Translations under genes and position numbers: made by a program
Assembly: GCA_946800325.1 (NCBI GenBank)
Contig: CAMPEJ010000007.1
Span: 825,001 to 889,000 of the forward strand
Direction of reading: 5' to 3'
DNA: 64,000 nt
Origin: Luzula sylvatica
Taxonomy: Eukaryota > Streptophyta > Magnoliopsida > Poales > Juncaceae
In this document: positions 51,065 to 63,179 of the stretch, piece by piece
How positions within the stretch are numbered: position 1 is the stretch's first letter
How the letters are laid out: each line of letters starts with the position of its first letter
Notes under the pieces: model-generated
Seen by the model: only the letters and a program-made list of their open reading frames with translations
Database searches by the model: none
What the model was told of the DNA's origin: nothing

Positions 51065-53604
51065 TAGGAGGTAAAATTCTTCAAAGGGGGGGGGGGGTAG
51101 GGGGTAAAAATCTCCAAAGGAGGGGGTAGGAGGTAAAATTCTTCAAAGGGGGGGGGGTAGGGGGTAAAAATCTCCAAAGGAGGGGGTAGGGGGAAAAAAT
51201 ATCCAAAGGGGGGTAGGGGGTAAAAATCTCTAAAGGGGGGGGGGGGGGGTAGGGGGTAAAAATCTCCCAAGGGGGGGTAGGGGGTAAAAATATCCAAAGG
51301 GGGGGGGGGGGTAGGGGGTAAAAATCTCTAAAGGGGGGGTAGGGGTAAAAATCTCCAAAGGGGGGGTAGGGGGTAAAAATCTCCAAAGGGGGGGTAGGGG
51401 GTAAAAATCTTCAAAGGGGGGGTAGGGGTAAAAATATCCAAAGGGGGGGTAGGGGGTAAAAATCTCCAAAGGGGGGGTAGGGGGTAAAAATCTCCAAAGG
51501 GGGGGTATGGGGTAAAAATCTCCAAATGGGGGGTAGCGGGTAAAGTTCTCCAAAGGGGGGGTAGGGGTAAAAATCTCCAAAGGGGGGGTAGGGGTAAAAA
51601 TCTCCAAAGGGGGGGTAGGGGGTAAAAATCTCCAAAGGGGGGGTAGGGGGTAAAAATCTCCAAAGGGGGGCAAGGGGGTAAAAATCTCCAAAGGGGGGGT
51701 AGGGGGCAAAGTTCTCCAAAGGGGGGGTGGGGGTAAAAATCTCCAAAGGGGGGGTAGGTGTAAAAATCTCCAAATGGGGGGTAGGGGGTAAAAATCTCGA
51801 AAGGGGCGGTAGGGGGTAAAAATCTCCAAAGGGGGGGTAGGGGTAAAAATCTCCAAAGGGGGGGTAGGGGGTAAAAATCTCCAGAGGGGGGGTAGGGGGT
51901 AAAAATCTCCCAAGGGGGGGTAGGGGGTAAAGTTCTCCAAAGAGGGGCTAGGGGTAAAAATCTCCAAAGGGGGGGTGGGGGTAAAAATATCCAAAGGGGG
52001 GGTAGGGTAAAAATCTCCAAAGGGGGGGGGGGGGGGGGGGGTAGGGGGTAAAAATCTCGAAAGGGGGGGAAGGGGGTAAAAATCTCCAAAGGGGGGGTAG
52101 GGGTAAAAATCTCGAAAGGGGGGGTAGGGGGTAAAAATCTCCAAAGGGGGGGTAGGAGGTAAAATTCTTCAAAGGGGGGGGGGGGGGGGGGTAGGGGGTA
52201 AAAATCTCCAAAGGAGGGGGTAGGGGGAAAAAATATCCAAAGGGGGGTAGGGGGTAAAAATCTCTAAAGGGGGGGGGGGGGGTAGGGGGTAAAAATCTCC
52301 CAAGGGGGGGTAGGGGGTAAAAATATCCAAAGGGGGGGGGGGGGGTAGGGGGTAAAAATCTCTAAAGGGGGGGTAGGGGTAAAAATCTCCAAAGGGGGGG
52401 TAGGGGGTAAAAATCTCCAAAGGGGGGGTAGGGGGTAAAAATCTTCAAAGGGGGGGTAGGGGGTAAAAATCTCCATAGGGGGGGTAGGAGTAAAAATATC
52501 CAAAGGGGGGGTAGGGGGTAAAAATCTCCAAAGGGGGGGTAGGGGGTAAAAATCTCCAAAGGGGGGGTATGGGGTAAAAATCTCCAAATGGGGGGTAGGG
52601 GGTAAAGTTCTCCAAAGGGGGGGTAGGGGTAAAAATCTCCAAAGGGGGGCTAGGGGTAAAAATCTCCAAAGGGGGGGTAGGGGGTAAAAATCTCCAAAGG
52701 GGGGGTAGGGGGTAAAAATCTTCAAAGGGGGTGTAGGGGGTAAAAATCTCCATAGGGGGGGTAGGGGTAAAAATATCCAAAGGAGGGGTAGGGGGTAAAA
52801 AATCTCCAAAGGGGGGGTAGGGGGTAAAAATCTCCAAAGGGGGGGTAACGGGTAAAAATCTCCAAATGGGGGGTAGGGGGTAAAGTTCTCCAAAGGGGGG
52901 GTAGGGGTAAAAATCTCCAAAGGGGGGGGTGGGGGTAAAAATATCCAAAGGGGGGGTAGGGGGTAAAAATCTCCAAAGGGGGGGGTAGGGGGTAAAAATC
53001 TCCCAAGGAGGGGTAGGGGGTAAAAATCTCCAAAGGGGGGGTAGGGGGTAAAAATCTTCAAAGGGGGGGTAGGGGGTAAAAATCTCCAAAGGGGGGGTAG
53101 GGGGTAAAAATCTCCAAAGGGGGGTAGGGGTAAAAATCTCCTAAGGGGGGGTAGGGGGTAAAAATCTCTAAAGCGGGGGTAGGGGGTAAAAATCTCCAAA
53201 GAGGGTAGGGCTAAAAGTCTCCAAAGGGGGGGTAGGGGGTAAAAATCTCTAAAGGGGGGGTAGGGGGTAAAAATCTCCAAAGGGGGGGTAGGGGTAAAAA
53301 TCTCCAAAGGGGGGGTAGGGGTAAAAATCTCCAAAGGGGGGGTAGGGGGTAAAAATCTCCAAAGGGGGGGTAGGGGGTAAAAATCTCCAAAGGGGGGGTA
53401 GGGGGTAAAGTTCTCCAAAGGGGGGGTAGGGGTAAAAATCTCCAAAGGGGGGGTGGGGGTAAAAATCTCTAAAGGGGGGGGGGGGGGGGGTAGGGGGTAA
53501 AAATCTCCCAAAGGGGGTGTCGGGGGTAAAAATCTCCAAAGGGGGGGGTAGGGGGTAAAAATCTCCCAAGGAGGGGTAGGGGGTAAAAATCTCCAAAGGG
53601 GGGG
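51065..53604. repeat. Higher-order block of array B, copy 1 (2540 bp)
   Basis: First of three consecutive blocks. The start is set at the TAGGAGGTAAAATTC unit (T at 51065), which recurs at 53605 and 55480. Internal tags are GGCAAGGGGGTAAAA (C at 51671), CTCCTAAGG (53141) and GGTGTCGGGGG (T at 53518). Between these tags the order of tail variants matches the other blocks unit by unit. The length equals the offset to copy 2. Poly-G runs differ, for example 20 G at 52022-52041. Confidence 0.85.
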
Positions 53605-55479
53605 TAGGAGGTAAAATTCTTCAAAGGGGGGGGGTAGGGGGTAAAAATCTCCAAAGGAGGGGGTAGGAGGTAAAATTCTTCAAAGGGGGGGGGGGGGGGG
53701 TAGGGGGTAAAAATCTCCAAAGGAGGGGGTAGGGGGAAAAAATATCCAAAGGGGGGTAGGGGGTAAAAATCTCTAAAGGGGGGGGGGGGTAGGGGGTAAA
53801 AATCTCCCAAGGGGGGGTAGGGGGTAAAAATATCCAAAGGGGGGGGGGGGGTAGGGGGTAAAAATCTCTAAAGGGGGGGTAGGGGTAAAAATCTCCAAAG
53901 GGGGGGTAGGGGGTAAAAATCTCCAAAGGGGGGGTAGGGGGTAAAAATCTTCAAAGGGGGGGTAGGGGTAAAAATATCCAAAGGGGGGGTAGGGGGTAAA
54001 AATCTCCAAAGGGGGGGTAGGGGGTAAAAATCTCCAAAGGGGGGGTATGGGGTAAAAATCTCCAAATGGGGGGTAGCGGGTAAAGTTCTCCAAAGGGGGG
54101 GTAGGGGTAAAAATCTCCAAAGGGGGGGTAGGGGTAAAAATCTCCAAAGGGGGGGTAGGGGGTAAAAATCTCCAAAGGGGGGGTAGGGGGTAAAAATCTC
54201 CAAAGGGGGGCAAGGGGGTAAAAATCTCCAAAGGGGGGGTAGGGGGCAAAGTTCTCCAAAGGGGGGGTGGGGGTAAAAATCTCCAAAGGGGGGGTAGGTG
54301 TAAAAATCTCCAAATGGGGGGTAGGGGGTAAAAATCTCGAAAGGGGCGGTAGGGGGTAAAAATCTCCAAAGGGGGGGTAGGGGTAAAAATCTCCAAAGGG
54401 GGGGTAGGGGGTAAAAATCTCCAGAGGGGGGGTAGGGGGTAAAAATCTCCCAAGGGGGGGTAGGGGGTAAAGTTCTCCAAAGAGGGGCTAGGGGTAAAAA
54501 TCTCCAAAGGGGGGGTGGGGGTAAAAATATCCAAAGGGGGGGTAGGGTAAAAATCTCCAAAGGGGGGGGGGGGGGGGTAGGGGGTAAAAATCTCGAAAGG
54601 GGGGGAAGGGGGTAAAAATCTCCAAAGGGGGGGTAGGGGTAAAAATCTCGAAAGGGGGGGTAGGGGGTAAAAATCTCCAAAGGGGGGGTAGGAGGTAAAA
54701 TTCTTCAAAGGGGGGGGGGGGGGGGGTAGGGGGTAAAAATCTCCAAAGGAGGGGGTAGGGGGAAAAAATATCCAAAGGGGGGTAGGGGGTAAAAATCTCT
54801 AAAGGGGGGGGGGGGGGGGGGGGTAGGGGGTAAAAATCTCCCAAGGGGGGGTAGGGGGTAAAAATATCCAAAGGGGGGGGGGGGGGGTAGGGGGTAAAAA
54901 TCTCTAAAGGGGGGGTAGGGGTAAAAATCTCCAAAGGGGGGGTAGGGGGTAAAAATCTCCAAAGGGGGGGTAGGGGGTAAAAATCTCCAAAGGGGGGTAG
55001 GGGTAAAAATCTCCTAAGGGGGGGTAGGGGGTAAAAATCTCTAAAGCGGGGGTAGGGGGTAAAAATCTCCAAAGAGGGTAGGGCTAAAAGTCTCCAAAGG
55101 GGGGGTAGGGGGTAAAAATCTCTAAAGGGGGGGTAGGGGGTAAAAATCTCCAAAGGGGGGGTAGGGGTAAAAATCTCCAAAGGGGGGGTAGGGGTAAAAA
55201 TCTCCAAAGGGGGGGTAGGGGGTAAAAATCTCCAAAGGGGGGGTAGGGGGTAAAAATCTCCAAAGGGGGGGTAGGGGGTAAAGTTCTCCAAAGGGGGGGT
55301 AGGGGTAAAAATCTCCAAAGGGGGGGTGGGGGTAAAAATCTCTAAAGGGGGGGGGGGGGGGGGGGTAGGGGGTAAAAATCTCCCAAAGGGGGTGTCGGGG
55401 GTAAAAATCTCCAAAGGGGGGGGTAGGGGGTAAAAATCTCCCAAGGAGGGGTAGGGGGTAAAAATCTCCAAAGGGGGGG
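53605..55479. repeat. Higher-order block of array B, copy 2 with ~667-bp internal deletion
   Basis: The tags GGCAAGGGGG (54211), CTCCTAAGG (55014) and GGTGTCGGGGG (55393) are in the same order as in copies 1 and 3. The distance from the first to the second tag is 803 bp against 1470 bp in copy 1, so about 667 bp is missing. The breakpoint lies near 54930-54990, corresponding to about 52440 and 53110 of copy 1. Outside the gap the units match closely, apart from G-run length (16 G at 54562-54577 against 20 in copy 1 and 23 in copy 3). Confidence 0.82.
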
Positions 55480-57950
55480 TAGGAGGTAAAATTCTTCAAA
55501 GGGGGGGGGTAGGGGGTAAAAATCTCCAAAGGAGGGGGTAGGAGGTAAAATTCTTCAAAGGGGGGGGGGGGGTAGGGGGTAAAAATCTCCAAAGGAGGGG
55601 GTAGGGGGAAAAAATATCCAAAGGGGGGTAGGGGGTACAAATCTCTAAAGGGGGGGGGGGGGTAGGGGGTAAAAATCTCCCAAGGGGGGGTAGGGGGTAA
55701 AAATATCCAAAGGGGGGGGGGGGGTAGGGGGTAAAAATCTCTAAAGGGGGGGTAGGGGTAAAAATCTCCAAAGGGGGGGTAGGGGGTAAAAATCTCCAAA
55801 GGGGGGGTAGGGGGTAAAAATCTTCAAAGGGGGGGTAGGGGTAAAAATATCCAAAGGGGGGGTAGGGGGTAAAAATCTCCAAAGGGGGGGTAGGGGGTAA
55901 AAATCTCCAAAGGGGGGGTATGGGGTAAAAATCTCCAAATGGGGGGTAGCGGGTAAAGTTCTCCAAAGGGGGGGTAGGGGTAAAAATCTCCAAAGGGGGG
56001 GTAGGGGTAAAAATCTCCAAAGGGGGGGTAGGGGGTAAAAATCTCCAAAGGGGGGGTAGGGGGTAAAAATCTCCAAAGGGGGGCAAGGGGGTAAAAATCT
56101 CCAAAGGGGGGGTAGGGGGCAAAGTTCTCCAAAGGGGGGGTGGGGGTAAAAATCTCCAAAGGGGGGGTAGGTGTAAAAATCTCCAAATGGGGGGTAGGGG
56201 GTAAAAATCTCGAAAGGGGCGGTAGGGGGTAAAAATCTCCAAAGGGGGGGTAGGGGTAAAAATCTCCAAAGGGGGGGTAGGGGGTAAAAATCTCCAGAGG
56301 GGGGGTAGGGGGTAAAAATCTCCCAAGGGGGGGTAGGGGGTAAAGTTCTCCAAAGAGGGGCTAGGGGTAAAAATCTCCAAAGGGGGGGTGGGGGTAAAAA
56401 TATCCAAAGGGGGGGTAGGGTAAAAATCTCCAAAGGGGGGGGGGGGGGGGGGGGGGGTAGGGGGTAAAAATCTCGAAAGGGGGGGAAGGGGGTAAAAATC
56501 TCCAAAGGGGGGGTAGGGGTAAAAATCTCGAAAGGGGGGGTAGGGGGTAAAAATCTCCAAAGGGGGGGTAGGAGGTAAAATTCTTCAAAGGGGGGGGGGG
56601 GGGTAGGGGGTAAAAATCTCCAAAGGAGGGGGTAGGGGGAAAAAATATCCAAAGGGGGGTAGGGGGTAAAAATCTCTAAAGGGGGGGGGGGGGGTAGGGG
56701 GTAAAAATCTCCCAAGGGGGGGTAGGGGGTAAAAATATCCAAAGGGGGGGGGGGGGGGGGGGTAGGGGGTAAAAATCTCTAAAGGGGGGGTAGGGGTAAA
56801 AATCTCCAAAGGGGGGGTAGGGGGTAAAAATCTCCAAAGGGGGGGTAGGGGGTAAAAATCTTCAAAGGGGGGGTAGGGGGTAAAAATCTCCATAGGGGGG
56901 GTAGGAGTAAAAATATCCAAAGGGGGGGTAGGGGGTAAAAATCTCCAAAGGGGGGGTAGGGGGTAAAAATCTCCAAAGGGGGGGTATGGGGTAAAAATCT
57001 CCAAATGGGGGGTAGGGGGTAAAGTTCTCCAAAGGGGGGGTAGGGGTAAAAATCTCCAAAGGGGGGGTAGGGGTAAAAATCTCCAAAGGGGGGGTAGGGG
57101 GTAAAAATCTCCAAAGGGGGGGTAGGGGGTAAAAATCTTCAAAGGGGGTGTAGGGGGTAAAAATCTCCATAGGGGGGGTAGGGGTAAAAATATCCAAAGG
57201 AGGGGTAGGGGGTAAAAAATCTCCAAAGGGGGGGTAGGGGGTAAAAATCTCCAAAGGGGGGGTAACGGGTAAAAATCTCCAAATGGGGGGTAGGGGGTAA
57301 AGTTCTCCAAAGGGGGGGTAGGGGTAAAAATCTCCAAAGGGGGGGGTGGGGGTAAAAATATCCAAAGGGGGGGTAGGGGGTAAAAATCTCCAAAGGGGGG
57401 GGTAGGGGGTAAAAATCTCCCAAGGAGGGGTAGGGGGTAAAAATCTCCAAAGGGGGGGTAGGGGGTAAAAATCTTCAAAGGGGGGGTAGGGGGTAAAAAT
57501 CTCCAAAGGGGGGGTAGGGGGTAAAAATCTCCAAAGGGGGGTAGGGGTAAAAATCTCCTAAGGGGGGGTAGGGGGTAAAAATCTCTAAAGCGGGGGTAGG
57601 GGGTAAAAATCTCCAAAGAGGGTAGGGCTAAAAGTCTCCAAAGGGGGGGTAGGGGGTAAAAATCTCTAAAGGGGGGGTAGGGGGTAAAAATCTCCAAAGG
57701 GGGGGTAGGGGTAAAAATCTCCAAAGGGGGGGTAGGGGTAAAAATCTCCAAAGGGGGGGTAGGGGGTAAAAATCTCCAAAGGGGGGGTAGGGGGTAAAAA
57801 TCTCCAAAGGGGGGGTAGGGGGTAAAGTTCTCCAAAGGGGGGGTAGGGGTAAAAATCTCCAAAGGGGGGGTGGGGGTAAAAATCTCTAAAGGGGGGGGGG
57901 GGGTAGGGGGTAAAAATCTCCCAAAGGGGGTGTCGGGGGTAAAAATCTCC
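55480..57950. repeat. Higher-order block of array B, copy 3 (full-length)
   Basis: The tags GGCAAGGGGG (56084) and GGTGTCGGGGG (57931) are 1847 bp apart, exactly as in copy 1, so this copy keeps the part missing in copy 2. Similarity ends just after the second tag. Copy 1 continues with TCTCCAAAGG, whereas this copy has TCTCCTATGG and a series of CCGAAGGGGTGGTAG units. The 23-G run at 56435-56457 sits at the same place as the 20-G and 16-G runs of the other copies. Copies 1 and 3 are 4413 bp apart at the first tag. Confidence 0.82.
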
Positions 57951-58806
57951 TATGGGGGGTAGGGGGTAAAAATCTCCGAAGGGGTGGTAGGGGCTAAAAA
58001 TCTCCAAAGGGGTGGTAGGGGGTAAAAATCTCCGAAGGGGTGGTAGGGGGTAAAAATCTCCCAAGGGGGGGTAGGGGGTAAAGATCTCCCAAGGGGGGGT
58101 AGGGGTAAAAATCTCCAAAGGGGGGGTAGGGGTAAAAATCTCCAAAGGGGGGGTAGGGGTAAAATTCTCTAAAGGGGGGGGGGGGGGGGGTAGGGGGTAA
58201 AAATCTCCAAACGGGGGGTAGGGGTAAAAATCTCCCAAAGGGGGGGTCGGGGGTAAAAATCTCCTATGGGGGGGTAAAAATCTCCAAAGGGGGGGTGGGG
58301 GTAAAAATCTCTAAAGGGAGGGGGGGGGGGGGGTAGGGGGTAAAAATCTCCCAAAGGGGGGGTCGGGGGTAAAAATCTCCTATGGGGGGTAGGGGGTAAA
58401 AATCTCCAAAGGGGGGGGGTAGGGGGTAAAAATATCCAAAGGGGGGGTAGGGGGTAAAAATCTCTAAAGGGGGGTAGGGGGTAAAAATCTCCAAAGGGGC
58501 GGGGGGGGGGGGGGGGGGGGGTACGGGTAAAAATCTCCAAAGGGGGGGGGGGGTAGGGGGTAAAAATCTCCAAAGGGGGGGTAGGGGGTAAAAATCTACA
58601 AAGGGTGGGTAGGGGGTAAAAATCTCCAAAGGGGGGTAGGGGGTAAAAATATCCAAAGGGGGGTAGGGGGTAAAAATCTCTAAAGGGGGAGGGGGGGGGG
58701 GTAGGGGGTAAAAATCTCCCAAGGGGGAGTTGGGGGTAAAAATCTCCAAAGGGGGGGTAGGGGGTAAAAATCTCCAAAGGGGGGGTAGGGATAAAAATCT
58801 CCAAAT

Positions 58807-58830
58807 GGGGGGGGGGGGGGGGGGGGGGGG
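58807..58830 (+). repeat. Poly-G tract, 24 nt
   Basis: A 24-G run after CCAAAT, followed by TAGGGG. It is the counterpart of the 31-G run at 49038. The next tags are TATGGGG at 58863, 9762 bp after its partner at 49101, and then TAGTGGG. Other runs of 23-24 G lie at 46314-46336, 46611-46633, 60857-60880 and 62522-62544. Confidence 0.75.
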
Positions 58831-59999
58831 TAGGGGTAAAAATCTCCAAAGGGGGGGGGGGGTATGGGGTAAAAATCTCTAAAGGGGGGGTAGTGGGTAA
58901 AAATATCCAAAGGGGGGTAGGGGTAAAAATCTCCAAAGGGGGGGGGGGGGTAGGGGGTAAAAATCTCCCAAAGGGGGGGTAAGGGGTAAAAATCTCGAAT
59001 GGGGGGTTGGGGTAAAAATCTCCAAGGGGGGGGGGGGGGGGGCGGGGAGGGGTAGGTGGTAAAAATATCCAAAGGGCGGGTAGGGGTAAAAATCTCGGTA
59101 GGGGGTAAAAATATCCAAAGGGGGGTAGGGGGTAAAAATCTTCAAAGGGGGGGTAGGGGGTAAAAATCTCCAAAGGGGGGGTAGGGGGTAAAAATCTTCA
59201 AAGGGGTGGTAGGGGTAAAAATCTCCAAAGGGGGGGGGGGGGTAGGGGTTAAAATCTCCAAAGGGGGGGTAGGGGGTAAAAATCTCCAAAGGGGGGGGGG
59301 GGGGTAGGGGGTAAAAATATCCAAAGGGGGGGTAGGGGTAAAAATCTCCCAAGGGGGGGTAGGGGGTAAATATCTCCAAAGGGGGAGTATGGGTAAATAT
59401 CTCCAAAGGGGGGTAGGGGTAAAAATCTCCAAAGGGGGGGTATGGGTAAAAATCTCCAAAGGGGTGGTAGGGGGTAAAAATCTTTAAAGGGGGGGTAGGG
59501 GGTAAAAATCTCCAATGGGGGGGTAGGGGTAAAAATCTCCAAAGGGGGGGGGGGGGGGGGTGGGGGGTAAAAATCTCCAATGGGGGGGTAGGGGGTAAAA
59601 ATCTCTAAAGGTGGGGGGGGGGGGGGGGGTAGGGGGTAAAAATATCCAAAGGGGGGGTAGGGGGTAAAAATCTCCGAGGGGGTGGTAGGGGGTAAAAATC
59701 TCCGAAGGGGTGGTAGGGGGTAAAAATCTCCAAAGGGGTGGTAGGGGGTAAAAATCTCCAAAGGGGGGGTAGGCGGGTAAAAATCTTCAAAGGGGGGGGG
59801 GGGGGTAGGGGGTAAAAATCTCCAAAGGGGGGGTAGGGGGTAAAAATCCCCGAAGGGGTGGTAGGGGGTAAAAATCTCCCAAGGGGGGGGGTAGGGGGTA
59901 AAGTTCTCCAAAGGGGGGGTAGGGGTAAAAATCTCCAAAGGGGGGGTAGGGGGTAAAAATTTCCAAAGGGGGGGGGGGGGGGTAGGTGTAAAAATCTCC

Positions 60000-61380
60000 A
60001 AAGGGGGTTAGGGGGTAAAAATCTACAAAGGAGGGGTAGGGGGTAAAAATCTTCAAAGGGGGGGGTAGGGGGTAAAAATCTCCAAAGGGGGGGTAGGGGT
60101 AAAAATCTCCAAAGTGGGGGTAGGGGGTAAAAATCTACAAAGGGGGGGTAGGGGGTAAAAATCTTCAAAGGGGGGCGTAGGGGGTAAAAATCTCCAAAGG
60201 GGGGGTAGGGGGTAAAAATCTCCAAAGGGGGGTAGGGGGTAAAAATCTCCAAAGGGGGGGGGGGGGTAGGGGTTAAAAATATCCAAAAGGTGGGTAAGGG
60301 GTAAAAAATCTCTAAAGGGGGGGTAGGGGGTAAAAATCTCCAAAGGTCCAAAGGGGGGGTAGGGGTAAAAATCTCCAAAGGGGGGTTAGGGGTAAAAATC
60401 TACAAAGGGGGGGTATGGGGTAAAAATCTCCAAAGGGTGGGTAGGGGGTAAAAATCTTCAAAGGGGGGGTAGGGGGTAAAAATCTCCAAAGGGGGGGTAG
60501 GGGGTAAAAATATCCAAAGGGGGGTAGGGGTAAAAATCTCTCGAGGGGGGGTAGGGGGTAAAAATCTTCAAAGGGGGGGTAGGGGGTAAAAATCAACAAA
60601 GGGGGGGTAGGGGGTAAAAATCTTCAAAGGGGGGGTAGGGGGTAAAAATCTCCAGAGGGGGGGTAGGGGGTAAAAATCTCCAAAGGGGGGGTAGGGGGTA
60701 AAAATCTCCAAAGGGGGGGTAGGGGGTAAAAATCTCCAAAGGGGGGGTAGGGGGTAAAAATCACCAAAGGGGGGTAGGGGGTAAAAATCTCCAAAGGGGG
60801 GGGGGGGTAGGGGGTAAAAATCTTCAAAGGGGGGGTAGGGGGTAAAAATCTCCAAAGGGGGGGGGGGGGGGGGGGGGGGGTAGGGGGTAAAAATCTCCGA
60901 AGGGGTGGTAGGGTGTAAAAATCTCCCAAGGGGGGGTAGGGGGTAAAGTTCTCCAAAGTGGGGGTAGGGGTTAAAATCTCCAAAGGGGGGGTAGGGGTAA
61001 AAATCTCCAAAGGGGGGGTAGGGGGTAAAAATCTCCAAAGGGGGGGGGGGGGGGTAGGGGTAAAAATCTCCAAAGGGGGTTAGGGGGTTAAAATCTCCAA
61101 AGGAGGGGTAGGGGGTAAAAATCTTCAAAGGGGGGGTAGGGGGTAAAAATCTCCAAAGGGGGGGTAGGGGTAAAAATATCCAAAGGGGGGGTAGGGGGTA
61201 AAAATCTACAAAGGGGGGGTAGGGGGTAAAAATCTTCAAAGGGGGGCGTAGGGGGTAAAAATCTCCAAAGGGGGGGTAGGGAGTAAAAATCTCCAAAGGG
61301 GGGGTAGGGGGTAAAAATCTCCAAGGGGGGGGGGGGGGTAGGGGTTAAAAATATCCAAGAGGGGGGTAGGGGGTAAAAAT
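60000..61380. repeat. Repeated segment in array B, offset ~1071 bp
   Basis: Units tagged AATCTACAAAGG and GGGGGGCGTAGGGGG (C at 60176 and 61247, offset 1071) occur in the same order twice. Each group is followed by a unit with an expanded run and GGGGTTAAAAATATCC. The outer boundaries are approximate. Confidence 0.65.
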
Positions 61381-61979
61381 CTCTAAAGGGGGGGTAGGGG
61401 GTAAAAATCTCCAAAGGGGGGGTAGGGGTAAAAATCTCCAAAGGGGGGGTAGGGGTAAAAATCTCCAAAGGTAGGGGGTAAAAATCTCCAAAGGGGGGGG
61501 GGGGGGGGGTAGGAGGTAAAAATCATCAAAGGGGGGGTAGGGGGTAAAAATCTCCAAAGGGGGGTAGGGGGTAAAAATATCCAAAGGGGGGTAGGGGTAA
61601 AAATCTCTCGAGGGGGGGTAGGGGGTAAAAATCTCCAAAGGGGGGGGGGGGTAGGGGGTAAAAATGTCCAAAGGGGGGGTAGGGGGTAAAAATCTCTAAA
61701 TGGGGGGGTAGGGGTAAAAATCTCCAAAGGGGGGTAGGGGTAAAAAGCTCCAAAGGGGGGTAGGGGTAAAAATCTCCAAAGGGGGGGTAGGGTGTAAAAA
61801 TATCCAAAGGGGGGGTAGGGGGTAAAAATCTCCAAAGGTGGGGTAGGTGGTAAAAATCTCCAAAGGGGGGGTAGGGGGAAAAAATCTTCAAAGGGGGGGT
61901 AGGGGGTAAAAATCTCCAAAGGGGGGGTAGGGGGTAAAAATCTCGGAAGGTGGGGTAGGGGGTAAAAATCACCAAAGGG

Positions 61980-62660
61980 GGGGTAGGGGGTAAAAATATT
62001 AAAAGGGGGGTAGGGGTTAAAAATCTCTAAAGGGGGGGGGGGGGTGTAGGGGGTAAAAATCTCCCAAGGGGGGGGGGGGGGGGGGGGTAGGGGGGTAAAA
62101 ATCTCCAAAGGGGGGGTAGGGGGTAAAAATATCCAAAGGGGGGGGTAGGGGGTAAAAATCCCCAAAGGGGGGGGGGGGGGGTAGTGGGTAAAAATCTTCA
62201 AAGGGGGGGCAGGGGGTAAAAATCTCCAAAGGGGGGGTATGGGGTAAAAATCTCCAAAGGGGGGGGGGGGGGTAGGGGTAAAAATCTCCAAAGGGGGGGT
62301 AGGGGGTAAAAATCTCTAAAGGGGGGGTAGGGGGTAAAAATCTCCAAAGGGGGGGTAGGGGTAAAAATCTCCAAAGGGGGGGTTGGGGGTAAAAATCTCC
62401 AAAGGGGGGGTAGGGGGTAAAAATATTCAAAGGGGGGGGGGGGGTAAAAATATTAAAAGGGGGGTAGGGGTTAAAAATCTCTAAAGGGGGGGGGGGGGTG
62501 TAGGGGGTAAAAATCTCCCAAGGGGGGGGGGGGGGGGGGGGGGGTAGGGGGTAAAAATCTCCAAAGGGGGGGTAGGGGGTAAAAATATCCAAAGGGGGGG
62601 GTAGGGGGTAAAAATCCCCAAAGGGGGGGGGGGGGGGTAGTGGGTAAAAATCTTCAAAGG
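61980..62660. repeat. Tandem duplication in array B, 454-bp offset
   Basis: The rare tail AAAAATATTAAAAGG occurs at about 61991 and 62445 (TATT at 61997 and 62451, offset 454). In both cases it is followed by GGGGTTAAAAATCTC, GGTGTAGGGGG, a CTCCCAAGG unit with a long G-run, AATCCCCAAAGG and TAGTGGG. G-runs again vary in length, for example 23 G at 62522-62544. Confidence 0.75.
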
Positions 62661-63179
62661 GGGGGTTGGGGGTAAAAATCTCCAAAGGGGGGGTAGGGGG
62701 TAAAAATATTCAAAGGGGGGGGGGGGGGGTAGGGGGTAAAAATCTCCAAAGGGGGGGAGGGGGGTAGGGGTAAAAATCTCCAAAGGGGGGGTAGGGGGTA
62801 AAAATCTGGAAAGGGGGGGTAGGGGGTAAAAATCTCCAAAGGGGTGGTAGGGGGTAAAAATCTCCAAAGGGGGGGGGGGGGTAGGGGGTAAAAATATCCA
62901 AAGGGGGGGTAGGGGGTAAAAATCTCTAAAGGGGTAGGGGGTAAAAATCTCCCAAGGGGGGGGGGGGGGTAGGGGTAAGGATCTCCAAAGGGGGGGTAGG
63001 GGTAAAAATCTCCAAAGGGGGGGTAGAAGTAAAAATCTCCAAAGGGCGGGTAGGGGTAAAAATCTCCAAAGGGCGGGTAGGGGGTAAAAATCTCTAAAGG
63101 GGGGGGGGGGTAGGGGGTAAAAATCTCCAAAGGGGGGGTAGGGGGTAAAAATCTTCAAAGGGGGGGTAGGGGTAAAAAT

